Positions 7,835 to 17,774 of a stretch of DNA of 64,000 bases are shown here, one piece after another. The stretch is from CAZTHM01 sp041946825 (GTDB taxonomy: Bacteria; Acidobacteriota; Terriglobia; UBA7540). The stretch is taken from positions 28,316 through 92,315 of the forward strand of contig JBHGBD010000018.1 of NCBI GenBank assembly GCA_041946825.1. Direction: 5' to 3'. A program made the position numbers and the translations under genes. Position 1 is the stretch's first letter; every line of letters begins with the position of its first letter. Below the pieces are notes generated by a model, which had not been told where the DNA came from, made no database searches, and saw only the letters and a list, made by a program, of their open reading frames with translations.

Positions 7835-10345
7835 TCAGCGTCCCGCGAGCTTCTCCACGGCCAGCAGATCGAAGATATAAGTGGCCGCGCCGCCAATCAC
7901 GTACTCGGTTTGGTACCAGAGGAACGGGAATTTCTTGAGTTCCATGTAGTCCGGCTTGATCAGCGAAGCACCGGAGATAACGCCTCCTGGGATGTGCGAC
8001 CAATCCGCCCGATTGATGCCGTATGCCATGAGCGGCGACTCGGCGCCGACTCCGGAGACGAAGCTGCGGTTGTTGGCCGGATGCGCGCCCAGAACGAAGT
8101 CCACCGTAGCAAGAAGCGGGTCAATGCCAAAAAGCTCAGGGAAAGCACGATGGAAGTAGTATTGCCGGAAGGCGTCATCCTGAAGTCTCCAGCCTTCACC
8201 CCAGACAAAACCGGAGTGAATGTGGGAACGCGTTTCGAGCCTGTACTCGGGTCTCGAGACTCCCGGCGGGTAATGAACACCCCAAGGATTCGAGGCGGCG
8301 CGCTCGTCCGCAATAACTTTCCATTTTTTCGCAAGGTCCCTGACCGCCGATCGGTAATCGGGGCTTTCCACCTTGTCCAGAGCGCGAACGAGCACCCATC
8401 CCGGGCCCATCCCGAATTGCTCACCCGTAATGGATTTCAATACCGGGACTAAACTCACCAGCCGATCGCGGTAGGAAGATTTGCCGGTCGTAATCAGCAA
8501 CTCCGCGGCGGCGGCCAGTTCCTGGCTGTGAAAACCATCGTCGCTGCGCGGGACATAGGAGTTGGGCGCAAACACCGGCGGATGCGCCTGTTCGTATTGC
8601 CACAATTCCTCGGCGGCCCTGAGGGATTCTACAGCCAGCGCATCGTTGTACCCGCGCAAGGATCGGCTGGCCGCTGCCAGAGACTGCGCGACGATATACT
8701 GGAGACCGGTATTGCGGTTGGTAAAGACCCAGCGATCATCCCGCCTCCCGGAACGTTCGCCGCTCACTTCCTGCTCCTTCAACACGGGGTCATAAACCCG
8801 GTTGTCCGTAATGTTTACCGGATCGCCAAGGAAGGTGTACTGTTCGTCGGTGCGCTCGATGATGCCGGGAACAACGTGGCCGGCAACGCGGTAGAACGCC
8901 AGCAGGCTCTCCGCTCCGAATTCAATCTGCTGAAGCAGATCCGGCTTGCGGTCCGGCCGATGCAGGAGCACCTCGCGCTCAAGGCGACGGATCGAAGTGT
9001 CATCGACATCAGGCCGGAATTCTTCCTGGGCCAACGCCAGCGCCAGCGTCGTATGCGCGACGCTCCCTGCCGGTAGGTCGTAATCGCCGGCGTCGTGCCA
9101 GCCGCCCCAGTCGAGCCCCGGCACGTGTTGGTCGTCCTGGTAAGGTGTTTCGTGTTCACCCTCATTGTAGCCGTCAATCCAAACCTTATGCGCGGGCGCC
9201 TGGGCGGCGTCGTCGAGGTGGCATGCCCCGTGCCATGTCCGGTTCCCTTCCTTCACAGCCACATGGCACATCTGGACGGGCAAGAAATACTCGAGGGTGG
9301 GCTGCCAGGCGTCGTCGTAGACGCCCTCCGCGATGCGGATGGGGCCGACTGTCTGTCCGCGATACTCCAGGGTATAAACGCCCGGCTCGCTGGCATCACT
9401 AAAATCAAATACCGCATACTGGAAGCGGAGGAATTTGCCCCAGGGTTTGGGCGCCTCCGATTTCACGAGTTTCGGCTCGCCGCGGGTTTCCAATTTGAAT
9501 AGATTCACCGCAGCAGAGGAGGTGTCGCGCGGATCGAGTTCCAGCACCGCACGCTTCTTCTGCTTCGGCAAGAATCCGACTTGCGAGACTCCGATGACCG
9601 GGGCGCGCTGCCATTGTGCGTCGAGCCGCGGCGTGATGCGGATGGTCAGCTCCTTCACGTCGCTTCCCGAAGCGATCGGCGCCACCATCAGATACCAGCT
9701 CTCGGGACCGTCGCGCCGAGTATCGACAATGGTGAGCGGGCCATCGTCGCGCTCTATAGTAAAGCTGTGCAGAGGATCTTCCTGCGCGATGCGAAGCAAC
9801 TTACTGGGTCCCAAGAGCAGAGATCTGCCCGTGAACTGCTGCGGGAAGACCCCGCTGTCCGAGTTGCCTTGAAAAGATTTTTCGAAATAAGTTCCCGGAT
9901 AAAGCGCCATCTTGATGCCTGCCTGTTCCACCTTGCTCCAGTCCAGCGCCCGGTCTAATTTCAGCGTGACGCTGATGCTGGCGCCGTCGCTGCGCGTGAT
10001 GAGCTGATAGCCGAAGTTCCAGCCGGCAACTTCGGCGAACACGGTAGCGGTCTCGTGCGCGCGATCAACTTCCCGCCGTAGCACCTGCAACTCGGGCCGC
10101 GGAACGCCCGATTTCGTCGTCAGGAGTAAGTCGCCGGAATCCGCCACGCGCTCGTCGTGCAAAATCATCTGCAATCCACCCTGGTATCCCACCTGGTAAT
10201 TGTTATGAAAAAGAAGGAAAGAAAATCCCGGACCCGAGAAGTATTCTTGATCGTTCAGCGCAATTTTCGCGTCAGAAGCAAGACTCGGGATCATGCCGAA
10301 ACAAGAAAGGCACACGACAATCAAGCTGATTCTGAAGAAGCGCAT
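7835..10345 (-). CDS. Glycoside hydrolase family 9 (endoglucanase-like) with N-terminal extension
   Basis: This is an 836-residue secreted enzyme. The start is an ATG preceded by GGAG at 6-nt spacing, and residues 1-24 form a signal peptide (MRFFRISLIVVCLSCFGMIP). Residues about 25-285 match no family I can name. An immunoglobulin-like domain typical of bacterial GH9 enzymes follows (PVIGVSQVGFLPKQKKRAVL, about 287-385). The catalytic alpha-toroid begins near 390 and carries the GH9 signature GGWHDAGDYD (about 413-422), where Asp is the catalytic base. Near the end, WYQTEYVIGGAATYIF (about 808) holds the likely catalytic acid Glu. GH9 enzymes cleave beta-1,4-glucans and related glycans by inversion. 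The N-terminal region could be a carbohydrate-binding or accessory fold. Confidence 0.9.
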   Translation of the reverse strand: MRFFRISLIVVCLSCFGMIPSLASDAKIALNDQEYFSGPGFSFLLFHNNYQVGYQGGLQMILHDERVADSGDLLLTTKSGVPRPELQVLRREVDRAHETATVFAEVAGWNFGYQLITRSDGASISVTLKLDRALDWSKVEQAGIKMALYPGTYFEKSFQGNSDSGVFPQQFTGRSLLLGPSKLLRIAQEDPLHSFTIERDDGPLTIVDTRRDGPESWYLMVAPIASGSDVKELTIRITPRLDAQWQRAPVIGVSQVGFLPKQKKRAVLELDPRDTSSAAVNLFKLETRGEPKLVKSEAPKPWGKFLRFQYAVFDFSDASEPGVYTLEYRGQTVGPIRIAEGVYDDAWQPTLEYFLPVQMCHVAVKEGNRTWHGACHLDDAAQAPAHKVWIDGYNEGEHETPYQDDQHVPGLDWGGWHDAGDYDLPAGSVAHTTLALALAQEEFRPDVDDTSIRRLEREVLLHRPDRKPDLLQQIEFGAESLLAFYRVAGHVVPGIIERTDEQYTFLGDPVNITDNRVYDPVLKEQEVSGERSGRRDDRWVFTNRNTGLQYIVAQSLAAASRSLRGYNDALAVESLRAAEELWQYEQAHPPVFAPNSYVPRSDDGFHSQELAAAAELLITTGKSSYRDRLVSLVPVLKSITGEQFGMGPGWVLVRALDKVESPDYRSAVRDLAKKWKVIADERAASNPWGVHYPPGVSRPEYRLETRSHIHSGFVWGEGWRLQDDAFRQYYFHRAFPELFGIDPLLATVDFVLGAHPANNRSFVSGVGAESPLMAYGINRADWSHIPGGVISGASLIKPDYMELKKFPFLWYQTEYVIGGAATYIFDLLAVEKLAGR

Positions 10346-10674
10346 CACATTCTCCATAAGGACATAATTTCCGAACCCGTCGGTCCGAAGTCCCCCCAAT
10401 ATCCCACTTTCACCTTTGACTGCAAGCGCAAAAAGCCTGGCGAGAATGCTGTGCAACTCCTGCTGCGAGCGTTAGAATGTGTCCCTCCGAATTCCCTTCG
10501 GCCGGCGCAAAAGGACTTGGCCGCGCACCCGCTGAGATACCTGTCCTGGCCGGCGTTTGGCATGAGGAGATACCTGAGCCTCGCGGAGACTCTGCCATTC
10601 CGTATCTGCGAAATGAAATCCGGCCCCGCCCTCCCCATTCGGAACCTTTCGGTCGGTGCGTCGATTTCTTCTTG
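10346..10674. other. Divergent intergenic region between GH9 and sulfatase-like genes
   Basis: The gap separates the leftward GH9 gene and the rightward sulfatase-like gene and should hold both promoters. A rightward candidate is at 10450-10478. Leftward, TTGCAG and TATTGG with an 18-bp spacer are a weak candidate. No other feature was seen. Confidence 0.5.
10450..10478 (+). promoter_or_regulatory. Candidate promoter of the sulfatase-like/TPR gene
   Basis: TGTGCA (10450-10455) and TAGAAT (10473-10478) have a 17-bp spacer. The leader would be long, about 190 nt, if the start codon at 10675 is right. Confidence 0.35.
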
Positions 10675-12615
10675 ATGGTATTCCCGAGAAGCCTCTCCAT
10701 CCTTTGCTGGGCATTCCTTCTGTTCTTCGCCTCTGCCCTTCGGGCTGCAGACGCAAACGTCATCATCATCACCATTGACACGCTGCGCGCCGACCACCTC
10801 GCCTGCTACGGATACTCGAGAGTCCAGACTCCGAATATTGACGAACTGGCGCGCTCGGCGGCGCGATTTACACGCGCCAACACTCCCGTGCCTATCACGC
10901 TGCCCGCGCACAGCGCCCTGTTCACCGGCAGCTACCCCATGGCAAATGGCATGCATGATTTTGCCGGTAATACGCTCTCACCTTCTTTCGTAACGCTGGC
11001 CGAAGTTTTACGGCGCCGCGGATACGCGACCGGCGCGTTCATCGGCGCGGCAGTTCTGGACTCGCGGTTCGGCCTGAATCAGGGCTTTGACACATATTTC
11101 GATCACTTCGATTTCAGCCGTCAAGATCAGGCCAGCCTGGATCGGATGGAGCGGCCGGGGAACCAGGTGATGGACGAAGCGCTTCGCTGGCTCAAGGCAA
11201 ACCCTCGCCAGCCGTTCGCCTTGTGGGTGCACCTCTATGATCCGCACTACCCCTACACACCACCCGATCCATTTGCCTCCCGCTACAAAGCGCATCCCTA
11301 CGACGGCGAGATCGCCTTTGCCGACGCGCAGGTCGGACGATTGATGTCCTACATGCGCCAGGCGAATCTCCTCCACAATGCCATCGTTGTCCTCGCCGGA
11401 GACCACGGAGAAGGACTGGGAGAGCACGGGGAAGAGACCCACGGATTCTTTCTCTACAATTCGACGCTGCGCGTGCCGTTGCTCATCAAGATTCCGAACG
11501 GGCTGGCGCGAGTCGTTGACACCGAGGCGTCCCTGGTTGACGTCATGCCCACAGTTCTCCAGGCCCTCCGCCTTCCCATTCCCGCGACGGTCCAGGGGCG
11601 AAGTTTATTGAGCGAGATTCTCGGCCGCGCGCGTCCGGCGGGGCCGCCCCTCTATGCGGAAAATTATCTCCCGCTCCTGCATTTTCGCTGGAGCCAGTTG
11701 AGAAGCATCGAGCAGCGGGGGCTGAAGTTCATCGATGCACCCAACCCGGAGCTTTACGACCTGCGCTCGGACCCGCATGAGCTCAAGAACCTCATCGCCA
11801 CGCGGGCGGCGGCGGCTCACGAGTTGCGCGGCGCCCTCTTCGACGTGCTGCGCCGCTACACGCCTGCATCGAGTCAGGGTGCCCAGCCGGCTCTGACGGA
11901 TCCTGCCCTGATGGAGCGCCTTCGCTCTCTCGGCTATGTCGCCGTATCCGCGGGCACCTTCAACGACGCCAACGGAAAAGCGCTCCCCGACCCCAAAGAC
12001 CGCATCCAGGCTTACGAACTCTATGCTGCTGCCAACGAGGACAGCAACCTTGGCCGTTACCGCGAATCCCTGCTCAAGCTGCAGCAGGCGGAAAAGACCG
12101 AGCCCGCCTCACTGGCCATCCGTTACCTGACCGGGATGAACTACTACCGGCTGAAGGAATATCCCCGGGCCATCTCGGCTTTCCGCTCCGCCCTGCAGCT
12201 CGATCCGAAATTCACTCTCGCCACTTACTATCTGGGCGTCTGTCAGCTTGAGACCGGGGAGCTGGAAGATGCCCTCGCATCATTCCGCACTACTTTGACG
12301 AGCGATCCAAGGAGCTTCTCTGCCGCCTACAACCTCGGTGTGATCTATACGCGGCAGCGCCGGGCGGACGACGCAATCAAAGCATTCCTGCGAGCCATCG
12401 AAATTCTTCCGGAATTTGCCGAAGCTCACGAGGCGTTGGGCGAGCTCTATCTCTACCAGCAGCGCGTCGATGATGCCGTGCGGGAGCTCGAAAAAGCGGC
12501 GGCCCTGAACCCTGATTCGCGGCGCGCCCATCGGGCCCTTGGAAGAGCTTATGCGGCGAAGGGCATGGATGATCGAGCCAAGGAAGAACTGGAACGCGGC
12601 AAGAACCCGCAGTGA
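10675..12615 (+). CDS. Sulfatase-like hydrolase (alkaline phosphatase superfamily) with C-terminal TPRs
   Basis: The protein is 646 residues from the ATG at 10675, which begins a signal peptide (MVFPRSLSILCWAFLLFFAS). The upstream frame is open but lacks such a signal. Residues about 28-440 are sulfatase-like: metal-site Asp in IITIDTLRADHLACYGY (D35), LAGDHGEGLGEHGEETHG and YDLRSDPHELKNL. The position of the formylglycine motif Cys/Ser-x-Pro-x-Arg is occupied by Thr75-Leu-Pro-Ala-His79, so it cannot be matured to formylglycine. Thr could act directly as nucleophile, as in phosphodiesterases of the same superfamily. Residues about 480-640 are TPR repeats. It lies 60 bp before a Tat-exported oxidoreductase on the same strand. 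Confidence 0.87.
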   Translation: MVFPRSLSILCWAFLLFFASALRAADANVIIITIDTLRADHLACYGYSRVQTPNIDELARSAARFTRANTPVPITLPAHSALFTGSYPMANGMHDFAGNTLSPSFVTLAEVLRRRGYATGAFIGAAVLDSRFGLNQGFDTYFDHFDFSRQDQASLDRMERPGNQVMDEALRWLKANPRQPFALWVHLYDPHYPYTPPDPFASRYKAHPYDGEIAFADAQVGRLMSYMRQANLLHNAIVVLAGDHGEGLGEHGEETHGFFLYNSTLRVPLLIKIPNGLARVVDTEASLVDVMPTVLQALRLPIPATVQGRSLLSEILGRARPAGPPLYAENYLPLLHFRWSQLRSIEQRGLKFIDAPNPELYDLRSDPHELKNLIATRAAAAHELRGALFDVLRRYTPASSQGAQPALTDPALMERLRSLGYVAVSAGTFNDANGKALPDPKDRIQAYELYAAANEDSNLGRYRESLLKLQQAEKTEPASLAIRYLTGMNYYRLKEYPRAISAFRSALQLDPKFTLATYYLGVCQLETGELEDALASFRTTLTSDPRSFSAAYNLGVIYTRQRRADDAIKAFLRAIEILPEFAEAHEALGELYLYQQRVDDAVRELEKAAALNPDSRRAHRALGRAYAAKGMDDRAKEELERGKNPQ

Positions 12616-12675
12616 AGTGTTTCGACGTAAACACGTTATCCACCGCAAGACAAGAACAAGAATGGAGGAACTCAT

Positions 12676-14040
12676 ATGAAATACCGAAATACCTCTGAAC
12701 CAGTCACCAAACAGGAGATGCCAAGGCGCAGTTTTGTGAAGAACTCGTTGGCCGCCGGGGCAGCCGCGGCGATTTCCTTCCCATTCATCAACGCCCGATA
12801 CGGGCTCGCCGCACCTGAGCCGATCCGGGTCGGTGTCGTCGGCTGCGGAGGCCGCGGCACAGGCGCGGCCTTAAACGTGCTGCAGGCCAAGACCGATGTC
12901 ATCTACCCACCTCCTCGAAAGGGGTACCACACCGAGAACGCTGTCCCTGGAGCCAGGGCGATGGCAGAGAACGTGGAGGTCATCGCATTGGCCGACCTCT
13001 TCCGCGACCGCCTCGAAGAGTGCCGGACGCAGCTTCGGGCTGTTGGAACCAATATCCGAGAAGAACACTGCTTCGTCGGCTTCGACGCCTGCGCGAAACT
13101 GCTCCAAGTCCCGGGGCTCAACTATGTGATCCTGGCAAGCCCCCCGGTTTTCCGACCCCGCGAGCTTCGCGCCGTCATCGAGGCGGGAAAGCACGCCTTT
13201 GTGGAGAAACCGGTTGCCGTGGACGCTCCGGGCGTGCGTTCCATCCTGGAGTCGGGGGACATTGCCAAGCAGAAGAACCTGGGGATTGTGGCTGGGACCA
13301 TGCGCCGGCACTCCGCAGACCAGGTCGAAACGGTCAGTCGGCTCCATGACGGTGCGATCGGAAAGATCGTCGAAGCGCGGGCTTACTTCAATATCGGTGA
13401 GATCTGGATGATCCCGCGTGAATCGGGCTGGGGACAAATGGAGTGGCAACTTCGCAATTGGCCCTACTTCACCTGGGCTTCCGGCGACATACTCGTGGAG
13501 CAGCATATTCATACGATCGACCTCATCAACTGGATCGTTGGAACCCACCCCGTGCGGGCTTACGGCATGGGCGGCAGACTGGCCCGGCCCTCCTGGGAGT
13601 ACGGAAACATTTACGACCACTTTGCCATCGAGTACGAGTATCCGGGAGGAATCCGTCTCTTCAGCCAGAATCGGCAAATCGACGGCTGTACTGACCGGGT
13701 CGGCGCGTCCGTCCTGGGAACCAAAGGTTCGAGCAACTGCGAAAACCGCATCCAGGGTGATCGTGAATGGGTTTTCCAGGGCAAGGTACGGGACCCCTAC
13801 GAGCAGGAACACATCGACCTGATCGAGAGCATTCGTGCAGGAAAACCACTGAATGAGGCTAAGGCAGTGGCTGAGAGTACGCTGACCGCCATCATGGGCC
13901 GTGAATCAGCTTACAGCGGCCAAGAGATCACATGGGAGTCGGCCATGAACTCCCAGCGGGTTTACACCCCGAAGGAGTTTACCCTGGGCGATTGTCCGTT
14001 CCCGGAAGTTCCCATGCCGCGAAATTACAGATTCTACTAG
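12676..14040 (+). CDS. Tat-exported Gfo/Idh/MocA family oxidoreductase
   Basis: This 454-residue protein starts at an ATG preceded by GGAGGA with 6-nt spacing. A twin-arginine signal is present (PRRSFVKNSLAAGAAAAISF), so the folded protein with bound nucleotide is probably exported. The Rossmann fold begins near residue 51 (IRVGVVGCGGRGTGAALNVL). The family motif Glu-Lys-Pro is at E177-P179 (VEKPVAVD); its Lys normally contacts the sugar substrate. The family oxidises or reduces sugars, inositols and related compounds with NAD(P). Position directly after the sulfatase-like gene suggests a shared role in glycan processing, but the substrate is unknown. Confidence 0.92.
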   Translation: MKYRNTSEPVTKQEMPRRSFVKNSLAAGAAAAISFPFINARYGLAAPEPIRVGVVGCGGRGTGAALNVLQAKTDVIYPPPRKGYHTENAVPGARAMAENVEVIALADLFRDRLEECRTQLRAVGTNIREEHCFVGFDACAKLLQVPGLNYVILASPPVFRPRELRAVIEAGKHAFVEKPVAVDAPGVRSILESGDIAKQKNLGIVAGTMRRHSADQVETVSRLHDGAIGKIVEARAYFNIGEIWMIPRESGWGQMEWQLRNWPYFTWASGDILVEQHIHTIDLINWIVGTHPVRAYGMGGRLARPSWEYGNIYDHFAIEYEYPGGIRLFSQNRQIDGCTDRVGASVLGTKGSSNCENRIQGDREWVFQGKVRDPYEQEHIDLIESIRAGKPLNEAKAVAESTLTAIMGRESAYSGQEITWESAMNSQRVYTPKEFTLGDCPFPEVPMPRNYRFY

Positions 14041-14273
14041 CCGGTTTGGGGTAACAGCAGGACAGCCTCCGGGAACAGATGAGCAGGCCCAATCTTGGGA
14101 CCGTCCCAATGGCGCATCAGGGAGCGGGAAGCCGACTCATCAAGAGATGGGAATTGGTTGTCCCCCCCGCGACGAGTTGGGCGGAGTCGAGCCGATAAAC
14201 ATCCAAATCGGGGCGCCTTCGCTGCGAATCGTGGCTGGGACGAAGTGACAATCTTACACCTCGCCGTTCGAAC

Positions 14274-17200
14274 TCAGCTGGTGAGCCGTTTGAGGGCGGT
14301 GTGGGCCTCCTCGATTTCGGGCAGGTGCGCCCCGGAATTCTCCAGGTAGGACAGAAATTCCTGATATTCTTTGATTGCCGGACCCCGCTTGCCGGTCGCT
14401 TCGTATAACTGCCCCAGGTAGAAGTGAAGAAGCTCCAGCGCGAGAGGCAAACGGTTCCGCATGGTTGCGATGTCGGCTTGCGAGCGGCCTGCAATCACGC
14501 CCCGACGAAGCTCCCTCTCGGAAGAGGCGTAGTCCTTCAGGCGCAAATGACTAGCTCCCTTCGCAAGTTGGAGTTCCGCAGTTTGGAAGTCCGGGTATCG
14601 GTTCGCTGCGGTGAGTACTCCCCGAAAATCTTTCCGCGCGAAAGCTGCATAGACTTGATTACGCGCCCGCATGATTTCGAGTCCCCGCGGCGCCATCCAT
14701 GGGTGTGATGAGGCGAACTGTTGCAGGCTACGTTCCGAGGCCTCGACATCGCCCGCGACAGCTTCCAGCAAGGAAACTGCCTGAAATTCTTCGTCCGAAA
14801 GCTTCAGTGTCCGTGAGAAAGCGAGGGCATCGTTGACACTCTGAGAAATCAATACCTCCATGATGCCCAGCCCCAAAAGCACGTCTCCGGCGGCCTGGAA
14901 TTGGCCGGCATGGCCGAGATCGATGACCGCCCGGCGGTAATTCCGGCGGGCGCCCGCAAAGTCACCGCGCAATTGTTGAAACTGTGCCTTGAAGACCGGC
15001 GCAAGGAGTCGCCCGGCGGCCGTGGCGCGCCGGGCGTACTCCTGGAGGGCCGATTCGACCAAGGCGGGCTCATTCTGGTCGGCGTATACCGCGGCGAGCT
15101 TCAGGTGCTCGGCGCCGTCGAACAAATCCGGTTTGATTTCGAGCGCCCTCCGGTATGCGGCGATGGCTTCGTCATCGCGGCCAAAGGTGAACAGCACATC
15201 TCCACGGCTGTCCAACGGGGCGGGGTCGTTCGGACGAAGGGAGATGTACTGATCGTTGGCTTCGAGAGCCGCGGTCACGTTGTCGGATGCGATGTAAAAA
15301 TAGGTCACATCATTCCACAACTCCTCGTCTCTCGGGTCTGCGCGGAGTCCTTCCCGCAGAACGGAAATCGCCTGTTGGTCTTGTCCGACGGTGCCGAGCA
15401 GATCAGCAAGGAAGATTCGCGCCCGACTTTCGTGCGGGAATTCCCGGACGAACGCCGTGTACGCTCCCAGGGCGCCCTCAACGTCGCCTCCTCGTTGAGC
15501 TCTGGTGGCCTCAAAGAGCAACCGCTGAGGGCGTGGCAGTCGCGCTTGCATCTGCTCGACTTTGCGGTTCATTTCCTCCGCCTTGCGGAGATCGTTTGAC
15601 CATTCATAACACCTCGCCAGGTGCCAGTAAGCCAACGTGAAACGCGCGTCGCGTCGGACCGCCTGCTCGAGTTCTCGAATCGCTTCGGCGAATAGGAAGC
15701 GACGCTCGTAATCGACGCCGATCTGGTAGCGGTGGTACGCCTCGAAGTCGGGAGTGGCGGCGTCTTCGATGCTGGGGGCAGGACTCGCTGCGCTGCCCGC
15801 CGGTAACAACCGCTGGGCAATCCGGCCCGTGAGCGTGTCCACAGCGCCGAAGATCCCTTGCAGATCCTCTGCCTCCGCCTTATCAGAGAAGATGATTCGG
15901 CCGCGGTTGGCATCCTGAACTCTGACGTCCAGCCGCAATTTCTTCGGCCCCACGCGCATCAGAGCGCCACTTATAAAAACACCAGCGCCAGCGCTCTGCG
16001 CCGCTTCCTGCGCCGAGCTGGGATCAAGATCCGCCGAACCTTCCTTCCCGATACGCCTGATCACCGCTAGTACACGCTCGGTCGAAAGTACTTCCAGCCC
16101 ATGCACCTGCCCAAGGTTGGTGGTCAACATGTCGCTGAGTCCCCGGTTAAGCCAGTTGAGGGAGGGGTCCTGCGATAGGTTCGAGAAGTAGAGAACCGCA
16201 ACTGCCTTTGGGGTTCCACCCTCAGCCATGGGAGGTTGACTGCGGCTCACTCGCGAAGTCTGCAGGGATTCGCGCAGATCACCATCGAGTTTTGTGGCAG
16301 CGGCAGCGAGTGCAGCCAGTACCTTCTCTTTGGCTGTAGCGGTTATCTGCTCCTGTGCGAGCGAGTCACCACTGTGACAATCCACGGCCTCAAGTCCCAG
16401 CACGTATTGGCTGCCGAGATTGCTGACGGACCCGGCAATGTATGCCTTGCCTCCCGCCCGTTGGCAAAGCTCACGTGCCACCTCAGGGGTGACGGGAGTG
16501 TCTACCGGGCGAGCCAATAACGTGAGGGTCGCCGCGACTCTGTTCTCAGGAAGTACAGTCAGGAACTGCGACTCGTTTAGGCTCACGCTCAGGGCCGTCT
16601 TTAGCGTGGAGTCAAGCGCCGGATCTCCCGTGCTGTTGGCAAAGTCGGCGAGAACGACTGTGTCTTTTTCCGCCAACCTCGGCGCGCGATACGAACGGCG
16701 GAAGACTTCGCCGGCTACAAATGCCAGGATCAGGAGCGCCGCGATGGTCAAATCTAATCGCGCTATCGTGGGTAGGTGCCTGAGGTGTGCTCCCAGACCC
16801 CATGGAACCCAGGATCGCCCCGGTTCTTCTCCCCTGCGAAGCCGCCGATTTCCAACGCCCGTGACCGTGACCGCGAACCCGGAACTCGAATCCCGCCGCA
16901 AGCGCTTCAGATCGGCGCGCACGTCGGCGGCCGTCTGGTAGCGCATCTCGCGGTCCTTCTCCAGGAGTTTGCGGACGATCTCATCGAATGCCGACGAATA
17001 CCCGGGGCTCGTCCGGCTGGGAGGGAGGGGAGTATGAGTCAGGATCTGCTCGAGGATCTCTTCCCGCGATGCTCCATCGAAGGCGCGGCGCCGCGTCGCC
17101 ATCTCGTAGAGCACCAGCCCAAGGTTAAACAAGTCGGTCCGTTGATCCAGATTCTCGCCGGTCACCTGCTCCGGTGACATGTACGCAGGTGTGCCCACCG

Positions 17201-17774
17201 CCACGCCCGCTCGCGTGAACGTATCCTGAATCGACCCGGCTCCCGCAGGTGAAGCGGGGCCGAAGTCCGACCTTGTACTTTCGCTCAACCCCGGAGGAGG
17301 TTCGAGGACAAGCTTCGCCAGCCCAAAATCCAATATCCTCGCCTGGCCCCTCTCCGTCACCATGATGTTGGCGGGCTTGATGTCGCGATGGATAATCCCT
17401 TTGGCATGCGCCAATTCCAAGGCATCGGCGATCTCGATTCCGAGTTCCACGACCTCGTCAGGCTTCAGGGGATTGGTCGCCACGCGTTGCTTGAGAGTCT
17501 GCCCCTCCACATACTGCATCACGATAAACAGCTGCCCATCCTGCTCTTCGATGTCGTGGACGGCACAGATGTTGGGGTGATCGAGGACCGAGGCGGCATG
17601 CGCTTCACGGCGGAAGCGTTCGGCGAATTTTTGGTCCCGAGCCAATTCCGCAGGAAGGAACTTAAGGGCTACCGGCCGGGCCAGTCGCGTGTCCTCGGCC
17701 TTATAGACGATGCCCATCCCGCCACCGCCGAGCTTTTCGATTATGCGATAGTGAGATACGGTCTGGCCGACCAT
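14274..17774 (-). CDS. Transmembrane serine/threonine protein kinase with TolB-like and TPR regions
   Basis: The protein is 1166 residues. An ATG at 17774 starts MVGQTVSHYRIIEKLGGGGMG; an ATG three codons upstream is an alternative. The kinase domain (about 9-280) has all key residues: glycine loop, K38, HRDIKPANIM with D131, and DFG at 149-151. A membrane segment (LTIAALLILAFVAGEVF) lies near residue 345. Two TolB-like alpha/beta segments follow (VVLADFANSTGDPALDSTL and VAVLYFSNLSQDPSLNWLNR), then about 450 residues of TPRs. The layout suggests a cytoplasmic kinase coupled to a TPR region across the membrane; ligand and targets are unknown. It is a paralogue of the kinase gene at 57228. A well-formed promoter lies 48-76 bp upstream. 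Confidence 0.92.
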   Translation of the reverse strand: MVGQTVSHYRIIEKLGGGGMGIVYKAEDTRLARPVALKFLPAELARDQKFAERFRREAHAASVLDHPNICAVHDIEEQDGQLFIVMQYVEGQTLKQRVATNPLKPDEVVELGIEIADALELAHAKGIIHRDIKPANIMVTERGQARILDFGLAKLVLEPPPGLSESTRSDFGPASPAGAGSIQDTFTRAGVAVGTPAYMSPEQVTGENLDQRTDLFNLGLVLYEMATRRRAFDGASREEILEQILTHTPLPPSRTSPGYSSAFDEIVRKLLEKDREMRYQTAADVRADLKRLRRDSSSGFAVTVTGVGNRRLRRGEEPGRSWVPWGLGAHLRHLPTIARLDLTIAALLILAFVAGEVFRRSYRAPRLAEKDTVVLADFANSTGDPALDSTLKTALSVSLNESQFLTVLPENRVAATLTLLARPVDTPVTPEVARELCQRAGGKAYIAGSVSNLGSQYVLGLEAVDCHSGDSLAQEQITATAKEKVLAALAAAATKLDGDLRESLQTSRVSRSQPPMAEGGTPKAVAVLYFSNLSQDPSLNWLNRGLSDMLTTNLGQVHGLEVLSTERVLAVIRRIGKEGSADLDPSSAQEAAQSAGAGVFISGALMRVGPKKLRLDVRVQDANRGRIIFSDKAEAEDLQGIFGAVDTLTGRIAQRLLPAGSAASPAPSIEDAATPDFEAYHRYQIGVDYERRFLFAEAIRELEQAVRRDARFTLAYWHLARCYEWSNDLRKAEEMNRKVEQMQARLPRPQRLLFEATRAQRGGDVEGALGAYTAFVREFPHESRARIFLADLLGTVGQDQQAISVLREGLRADPRDEELWNDVTYFYIASDNVTAALEANDQYISLRPNDPAPLDSRGDVLFTFGRDDEAIAAYRRALEIKPDLFDGAEHLKLAAVYADQNEPALVESALQEYARRATAAGRLLAPVFKAQFQQLRGDFAGARRNYRRAVIDLGHAGQFQAAGDVLLGLGIMEVLISQSVNDALAFSRTLKLSDEEFQAVSLLEAVAGDVEASERSLQQFASSHPWMAPRGLEIMRARNQVYAAFARKDFRGVLTAANRYPDFQTAELQLAKGASHLRLKDYASSERELRRGVIAGRSQADIATMRNRLPLALELLHFYLGQLYEATGKRGPAIKEYQEFLSYLENSGAHLPEIEEAHTALKRLTS

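Noticed and set aside
10477..10674. Longer N-terminus of the sulfatase-like protein
   Set aside because: The upstream part starts at a possible -10 element and has no ribosome-binding site; the signal peptide begins at 10675.
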